Assembly: GCF_002770725.1 (NCBI RefSeq)
Contig: NZ_NQVN01000022.1
Coordinates: 1 to 64,000, forward strand
Direction of reading: 5' to 3'
DNA length: 64,000 bases
Source: Pleomorphomonas carboxyditropha
Lineage (GTDB): Bacteria > Pseudomonadota > Alphaproteobacteria > Rhizobiales > Pleomorphomonadaceae
Position numbers and translations under genes: made by a program. Below the pieces are notes generated by a model that made no database searches, was not told the DNA's origin, and was given only the letters and a program-made list of their open reading frames with translations. Of the stretch, positions 59,904 to 64,000 are shown one piece after another (within the stretch, counting starts at the first letter, position 1; each line of letters begins with the position of its first letter).

Positions 59904-60236
59904 GAAATCCGCCGCTTGCCGAGGTGGGCGGCGAGTTGCATCAACGGCGTTTCGACCGGCGGCGCCACCACGTCGAACACCGCGTCCGAGGCGATCGGTT
60001 TCTTCGGGGAAGGCCAGGACGTCGGCGCCCCTCCATCGCGCGGGCAAGGCTGTCCTCGTCATCGAAATCGCCTTGCACAAGCCCGACACCGCGCCGCGCG
60101 CTTCCCTGACGCTTCGATTGCCGATCAAGTACAGGCGCGCGGACCAAGACATTCTTCATGAGAAGCGCGTCGATGGTGGTGGCGCCCTGAGCGCCAGTCG
60201 CACCGGTGACGAGGATGGGCCCTCGGCCGTCCTCGC
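59904..60236 (-). pseudogene. Fused remnants of an aroE-like and an NmrA-like gene
   Basis: The part at about 59904-60028 matches 63299-63425 of the shikimate-dehydrogenase gene (about 85-90% by eye), encoding FDVVAPPVETPLMQLAAHLG. The part from about 60030 to 60236 encodes the start of an NmrA protein (ILVTGATGAQGATTIDALLM, then GVGLVQGDFDDEDSLARAME). Frames do not join and neither is complete. The fragments directly precede a full NmrA gene. Confidence 0.75.
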
Positions 60237-60248
60237 CGATCACCAAGG

Positions 60249-61184
60249 TCAGCGCGGTCCGACCACCGCCTTGAGCACGTCCACATGGCGCTCTGCCCAT
60301 GAGCGCACGCTTTCCAGCGGGATACCCCACGCAGCGGCCTTCTCCAGGTCGACCTTGTAGCCCTCGACATTGTCCCATGCCTGCGACTCGGCGACGGGCC
60401 GGGTCATGCCGCGCGCGACCATCTCATCGACCGTGACGTGCTCGACCGGGATGGGTTTGCCGGTGACCTCGGAGAAGATGCCGGCCAGTTCCTCCATGGT
60501 CAGCGCATCCGTGGCCAGCGAGATCTCCTGCCGGTCGAAGCGCGACGGGTCGGAGAACATGGCGGCGGCGAACGCGGCGACGTCGTCCATCGCGACCAGA
60601 TGCTGCCTCACGCCCGGCTCGATGGCGGTCTCCCAGCGGCCCCGCGCCAGCGACGGGCAGACATAATCGACCTTCGGAGGCAGCCAGGTTTCGAGGATCG
60701 ACGCGGGTTTGAGGACCAGCCAATGCGCGAAACCGGCGACCTTCACCGCCTCGTTGACGCAGCTTTTGCTGACCCAATAGTCGGGATGCCAGCGGCCCTC
60801 ATCCCAGCCGACGAATTCCTTATACTCGCCGGTGCGGGCGACCGAGGAATGGACGAAGGTGGAGACGCCGGCAGCGTATGCGGCCTGAACGAGATTGAGG
60901 CCCTGGCGCAACTCGCCCAGCGGATCGTCGGGCAGTTTCGACGGCACCTGCACGGAGAACACTCCGGAAGCGCCCGTCGCCGCGCGCTTCAGGCTGTCGC
61001 GATCCCCCAGGTCGCCCTGAAAAAGGTCCGCGCCGGCATCCGCCAGGCGCCGCGCGGCAGGCGAGTCCATATCGCTCCACACCAGGGCGCGTATCTTGAT
61101 GCCGCGCCGAAGGAGGGCATGGGCGACGAAGCCGCCCTGCATGCCGGTCGCACCGGTGACGAGAATGAAGTCCTGCTCGGTCAT
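60249..61184 (-). CDS. NmrA-family NAD(P)-binding protein
   Basis: 311 aa. An atypical SDR/NmrA fold: ILVTGATGMQGGFVAHALLR at the N-terminus (dinucleotide loop), DLFQGDLGDRDSLKRAATGA, VSTFVHSSVARTG, and DDVAAFAAAMFSDPSRFD. NmrA proteins either sense the NAD(P) redox state or reduce small substrates; no catalytic YxxxK is evident (YWVSKS is the nearest). The ATG at 61184 is favoured over 61271. It is in the same orientation as the MDR gene, possibly one operon under the TetR regulator. Confidence 0.85.
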   Translation of the reverse strand: MTEQDFILVTGATGMQGGFVAHALLRRGIKIRALVWSDMDSPAARRLADAGADLFQGDLGDRDSLKRAATGASGVFSVQVPSKLPDDPLGELRQGLNLVQAAYAAGVSTFVHSSVARTGEYKEFVGWDEGRWHPDYWVSKSCVNEAVKVAGFAHWLVLKPASILETWLPPKVDYVCPSLARGRWETAIEPGVRQHLVAMDDVAAFAAAMFSDPSRFDRQEISLATDALTMEELAGIFSEVTGKPIPVEHVTVDEMVARGMTRPVAESQAWDNVEGYKVDLEKAAAWGIPLESVRSWAERHVDVLKAVVGPR

Positions 61185-61310
61185 GCTGTCATAGTCCTTT
61201 TCTGATTGCGGAAACCTGTCCGAAAACCTCGGATGAGGAAGGAGCACAGGCCAGCAAGCGCACCTCAGCAAGGCGAGCGGAACTGCGCAGGGCCATCGGC
61301 GGTCGCAGCT

Positions 61311-62342
61311 TCATCCGTGCCGGATCACGACCTTGCCGGCCTGCTTGCCGTGCTCGAAATATTCGAACGCGGCAGGCACTTCGTCGAAATCAAAGATGCG
61401 ATCGATCACCGGGCGCATGCCGTGATATTCCATCGCGCGATTCATCTGCTCAAAATGGAGCCGACTCCCAACCCGCGTTGGATGCAGATGCAGTCCTCGT
61501 ATCATGAACTCAAAGCTCATGGCCTTATCCCGGCCGCCCAGGGCACCGACCATGCTGATGCGACCGTTTTCACGGGTTGCCGCGACTGCGTCATCCCAGT
61601 TTGCCGGTCCACCGACTTCGACCGTCACGTCCACGCCGCGGCCATGGGTGGCGGCGAGTACCTCCTTGTACCAGCCAGGGCCCCGTGAAGCGTCAATCAC
61701 GACATCCGCGCCCAGGGCACGTAAGGTCTCCATCTTGGCGGGAGAGGTCGTCGTTGCAATAACGCGCGCGCCGGAGATCTTGGCAAACTGAAGGGCGAAG
61801 ACCGATACACCACCGGTCCCTTCCACCAGCACATCTTCGCCGGGCACAAGGGGCGTATCTCCATGAAGGGCGTACCAGGCGGTCACCCCCGCGCACGGCA
61901 GCGTCGCGCCTTCCTCGAAAGACAAGTGCTCGGGCAAGAGCACAAGTTCGCTCTCGTCCACGAGCGCCAGTTCCGCCAACATGCCGTCATTGCCCTTGGT
62001 CCCACGGCCATAGGTATTGAGGGAGTAGGGAATCGGGCCTGCGATCCAGTCCCAATGGAAGATCGCGGCCACATGCTCGCCGGGTTTGACGCGGGTTACA
62101 CCGCGTCCGACGGCCACAACTTCACCAGCGCCGTCGCACAGCGGAAACCGGCCGGCATTCACGATATATTGGGCCGGAATACCGTTTTTCAGCGATAACA
62201 GGTCACGGAAATTCAAAGAGGAAGCACGAACGCGCATCAAAACCTGCCGCCCAGCGGGCGATGGCGGATTCGGCTCGTCGAATTGCTGGAGGCCCTCCAG
62301 GCCAAGAGAGGTCTGCCGATAGACTTTCATTGCCGTTGTCAT
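61311..62342 (-). CDS. MDR-family (zinc-type alcohol dehydrogenase-like) oxidoreductase
   Basis: 343 aa. A GroES-like N-terminal domain (VLMRVRASSLNFRDLLSLKN, then DGAGEVVAVGRGVTRVKPGE) and a Rossmann cofactor domain (EDVLVEGTGGVSVFALQFAK near 168). The catalytic-Zn cysteine and GHE motif of true alcohol dehydrogenases are absent, pointing to the quinone-oxidoreductase or enoyl-reductase branch, with NADPH. AGGAGGCA precedes the ATG at 62342. It is divergent from the TetR gene with tandem operators in between. Confidence 0.88.
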   Translation of the reverse strand: MTTAMKVYRQTSLGLEGLQQFDEPNPPSPAGRQVLMRVRASSLNFRDLLSLKNGIPAQYIVNAGRFPLCDGAGEVVAVGRGVTRVKPGEHVAAIFHWDWIAGPIPYSLNTYGRGTKGNDGMLAELALVDESELVLLPEHLSFEEGATLPCAGVTAWYALHGDTPLVPGEDVLVEGTGGVSVFALQFAKISGARVIATTTSPAKMETLRALGADVVIDASRGPGWYKEVLAATHGRGVDVTVEVGGPANWDDAVAATRENGRISMVGALGGRDKAMSFEFMIRGLHLHPTRVGSRLHFEQMNRAMEYHGMRPVIDRIFDFDEVPAAFEYFEHGKQAGKVVIRHG

Positions 62343-62445
62343 TGCCTCCTATGACGCTTCCGACCCGTCTCGCCGGGCGAGCGCATGCCGTTCGTCGTTC
62401 ATGATGACATTCGCAGCCCGTTCTGATATCGACGCCGGAGTAGGC

Positions 62446-62479
62446 GGAGCGATGTTCCGTTTATGTGGAGCACTGCTCC
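62446..62479. promoter_or_regulatory. Tandem TetR operators (GGAGC-N3-GYTCC)
   Basis: GGAGCGATGTTCC (62446-62458) and GGAGCACTGCTCC (62467-62479), related palindromes 21 bp apart, between the MDR and TetR starts. Confidence 0.6.
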
Positions 62480-62497
62480 GATTGTCAAGAGGATGAA

Positions 62498-63112
62498 ATG
62501 ATCGCTTCGCCAAAGGAAGCAGCCCCGGCCATGCGGGCCGATGCGCGCAAGAACTACGAGCAGTTGCTTGCGGTCGCCCGCCTGGCCGTGACGAAGGATG
62601 GCGCGGACGCCTCGCTGCGCGACATCGCGCGCAAGGCGGGCGTCGGGCTTGGCACGCTCTACCGCCACTTCCCGACGCGCGAGGCACTGCTGGAAACGCT
62701 GCTGCGCACCGCTTGGGATGAACTGGCCGCCAAGGCGCATGAACTGGAAACCGCGAGCGCGCCCGATGAAGCGCTCGTGTCCTGGCTGCGCGACTTTATC
62801 GCAAGCGTTCGAACCTATCGTGGCGTCGTCGCGGTGATGATGTCTGCGCTTAACGACAAAGAGTCGGCGCTTTACGCCTCATGCGCCGAAATGCGCGCCT
62901 CAGGCACCAGGCTTCTTGCTCGGGCGCAGGCCGAAGGAACGGCACGGACCGACATCGACGGAACGGACTTGATAGCGCTGGCCGGTGCCTTGGCATGGAT
63001 CGGTGACCAACCGGCAATCGAGTCACGGGCAGAACGTCTTTTCGACGTCGTCATGAGCGCCGTGCGCGAGTGCCCCGCCACCGATGAACATTGCAAGCAG
63101 CGAGGAAAATGA
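62498..63112 (+). CDS. TetR-family transcriptional regulator
   Basis: 204 aa. Helix-turn-helix in VTKDGADASLRDIARKAGVG, then LGTLYRHFPTREALLETLLR (residues about 33-75), and a C-terminal ligand domain of the TetR_C_33-like kind. It probably represses the MDR and NmrA genes through the tandem palindromes at 62446-62479. The ATG at 62498 follows AGAGGATGAA; the frame is open to 62465, but that lies over the operators. Confidence 0.88.
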   Translation: MIASPKEAAPAMRADARKNYEQLLAVARLAVTKDGADASLRDIARKAGVGLGTLYRHFPTREALLETLLRTAWDELAAKAHELETASAPDEALVSWLRDFIASVRTYRGVVAVMMSALNDKESALYASCAEMRASGTRLLARAQAEGTARTDIDGTDLIALAGALAWIGDQPAIESRAERLFDVVMSAVRECPATDEHCKQRGK

Positions 63113-63188
63113 AATGAGCCAAACCCCGTTCTGCCTGAGCTGTTCGAGGAGCATGGCCGGATCGGGAGGTTGAACCGGATCGCCCGGG

Positions 63189-64000
63189 TCAGGCGGAGCG
63201 GGCGAAGGCGGCGGCCTGTTCCACCTCGGCGATATCCGGCCGCACGCCGGTATAGAGCACGAACTGCTCCAGGGCCTGGATGATCGCCACGTCCCCGCCG
63301 GAAATCCGCCGCTTGCCGAGGCGGGCGGCGAGTTGCATCAGCGGCGTTTCCACCGGCAGCGCCACCACGTCGAACACCACGTCCGAGGCGGCGACGGTTT
63401 CTTCGGGGAAGGCCAGGGCTTCGGCGTCCGGTCCCTTCATGCCGAGCGGCGTGACGTTGATGATCAGCGAGCCGGCCAGCCCGGCGGCATCGGCGCGCCA
63501 GTCGAAGCCGTAGAGGTCGGCGAGCGGCCGTCCCGTCGCCTCGTTACGGGCGACGATGGTGCCGTTGCGGTGGCCGCGATCGCGCAGCGCCGCCGCCACC
63601 GCCTTGGCCATGCCGCCCGAGCCGCGCAGGACGAACGGCGCCTCGCGCGATAGCTCGGCCTTGTCCAAGAGTTCGGCGATGGCGATGTAGTCGGTGTTGT
63701 AGCCGGTCAGGCGGCCGGCGTCGTTGACAATGGTGTTGACGCTGTCGATGGCGGCGGCCGATCCTTCCAAACCGTCGAGCAGCGGGATGACGTCCTCCTT
63801 GAACGGCATCGAAATGGCGCAGCCGCGGATGCCGAGGGCACGGACACCGCCGATGGCGGCGGCAAGATCGGTGGTGGTGAACGCCTTGTAGACGAAGTCG
63901 AGCCCGAGCCGATCGTAGAGACGGTTATGGAAGCGGGAGCCGAATTTTCCCGGCCGCGCCGCCAGCGACATGCACAACCTGGTATCGGGACCGATCGGAG
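63189..64000 (-). CDS. Shikimate 5-dehydrogenase-like protein (5' end beyond the window)
   Basis: At least 270 aa with the start outside the window: the frame remains open to the edge, encoding PIGPDTRLCMSLAARPGKFG, which is the normal N-terminus of this subgroup. The substrate domain has KAFTTTDLAAAIGGVRALGI, SMPFKEDVIPLLD (shikimate site Lys near 62 of the visible part) and DSVNTIVNDAGRLTGYNTDY. The NADP domain has VLRGSGGMAKAVAAAL, and the end includes SGGDVAIIQALEQFVLYTG. AroE reduces 3-dehydroshikimate; paralogues may act on quinate. A fragment of a close copy lies at 59904. Confidence 0.9.
   Translation of the reverse strand, partial: PIGPDTRLCMSLAARPGKFGSRFHNRLYDRLGLDFVYKAFTTTDLAAAIGGVRALGIRGCAISMPFKEDVIPLLDGLEGSAAAIDSVNTIVNDAGRLTGYNTDYIAIAELLDKAELSREAPFVLRGSGGMAKAVAAALRDRGHRNGTIVARNEATGRPLADLYGFDWRADAAGLAGSLIINVTPLGMKGPDAEALAFPEETVAASDVVFDVVALPVETPLMQLAARLGKRRISGGDVAIIQALEQFVLYTGVRPDIAEVEQAAAFARSA

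Overview
The window is about 64 kb of high-GC alphaproteobacterial chromosome, most likely from the order Hyphomicrobiales (Rhizobiales). Three things point there: the conserved housekeeping block murA - DUF2948 - hisD - UPF0262 - low-Mr phosphatase - infA - maf - yacG - tRNA-Phe; several promoters of the GGAAC-N17-GTT kind read by the alphaproteobacterial general-stress sigma factor EcfG; and short rhizobial-type intergenic palindromes. I cannot name the genus from sequence alone.

Layout. 1-127 is the right end of an IS3-family element. 214-3601 is a sugar-related group (aldose 1-epimerase, GntR/FadR regulator, SMP-30 lactonase) plus a glutathione S-transferase, followed by a GGDEF-EAL protein (3718-5265). 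5515-11350 is a general-stress cluster: two DUF892 ferritin-like proteins, an SDR reductase, a BON protein, an ECF sigma factor, a possible NepR-like peptide and two stress or envelope proteins, with four EcfG-type promoters. 11669-16321 holds a siderophore-interacting reductase, a membrane-DUF305 fusion with iron-box-like palindromes, a TetR/Rid pair with three operators, and a DUF4258 toxin-antitoxin pair. 17011-27536 is the housekeeping block, with htpG and accessory genes inserted.

27792-55676 is an integrated genomic island. It lies between a tRNA-Thr(GGT) gene and an exact 47-bp copy of that gene's 3' end, with a tyrosine integrase and matching arm-type repeats at the ends. It carries a divergent Thoeris pair (ThsB/ThsA), a complete type II CBASS locus (Cap15, CD-NTase, Cap2, Cap3), a Zn/Cd/Pb efflux unit flanked by two copies of a small recombinase gene, and an unusual block at 44.4-52.6 kb. 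That block has a ~410-nt structured leader built like a riboswitch, two divergent paralogues of an unrecognised 580-590 aa protein family, a tRNA-guanine-transglycosylase-like (DpdA-like) enzyme, a small HUH Rep-like protein and two XRE regulators. The rest of the island is a PD-(D/E)XK-type nuclease, an orphan antitoxin and small genes.

Directly after the island is a second integrase with a one-base frameshift (55766-57291), then a two-gene soluble/membrane pair (57545-59087) that looks like accessory or defence cargo. 59308-64000 returns to high GC: a PilZ protein, a small hydrophobic protein, remnants of duplicated aroE and NmrA genes, an NmrA protein, an MDR oxidoreductase, a TetR regulator with tandem operators, and a shikimate dehydrogenase running off the window.

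The strongest candidate for an undescribed system is 44.4-52.6 kb. The alternative pairings in the leader can be read directly from the sequence. The nucleotide-modifying function is inferred from TGT active-site motifs.
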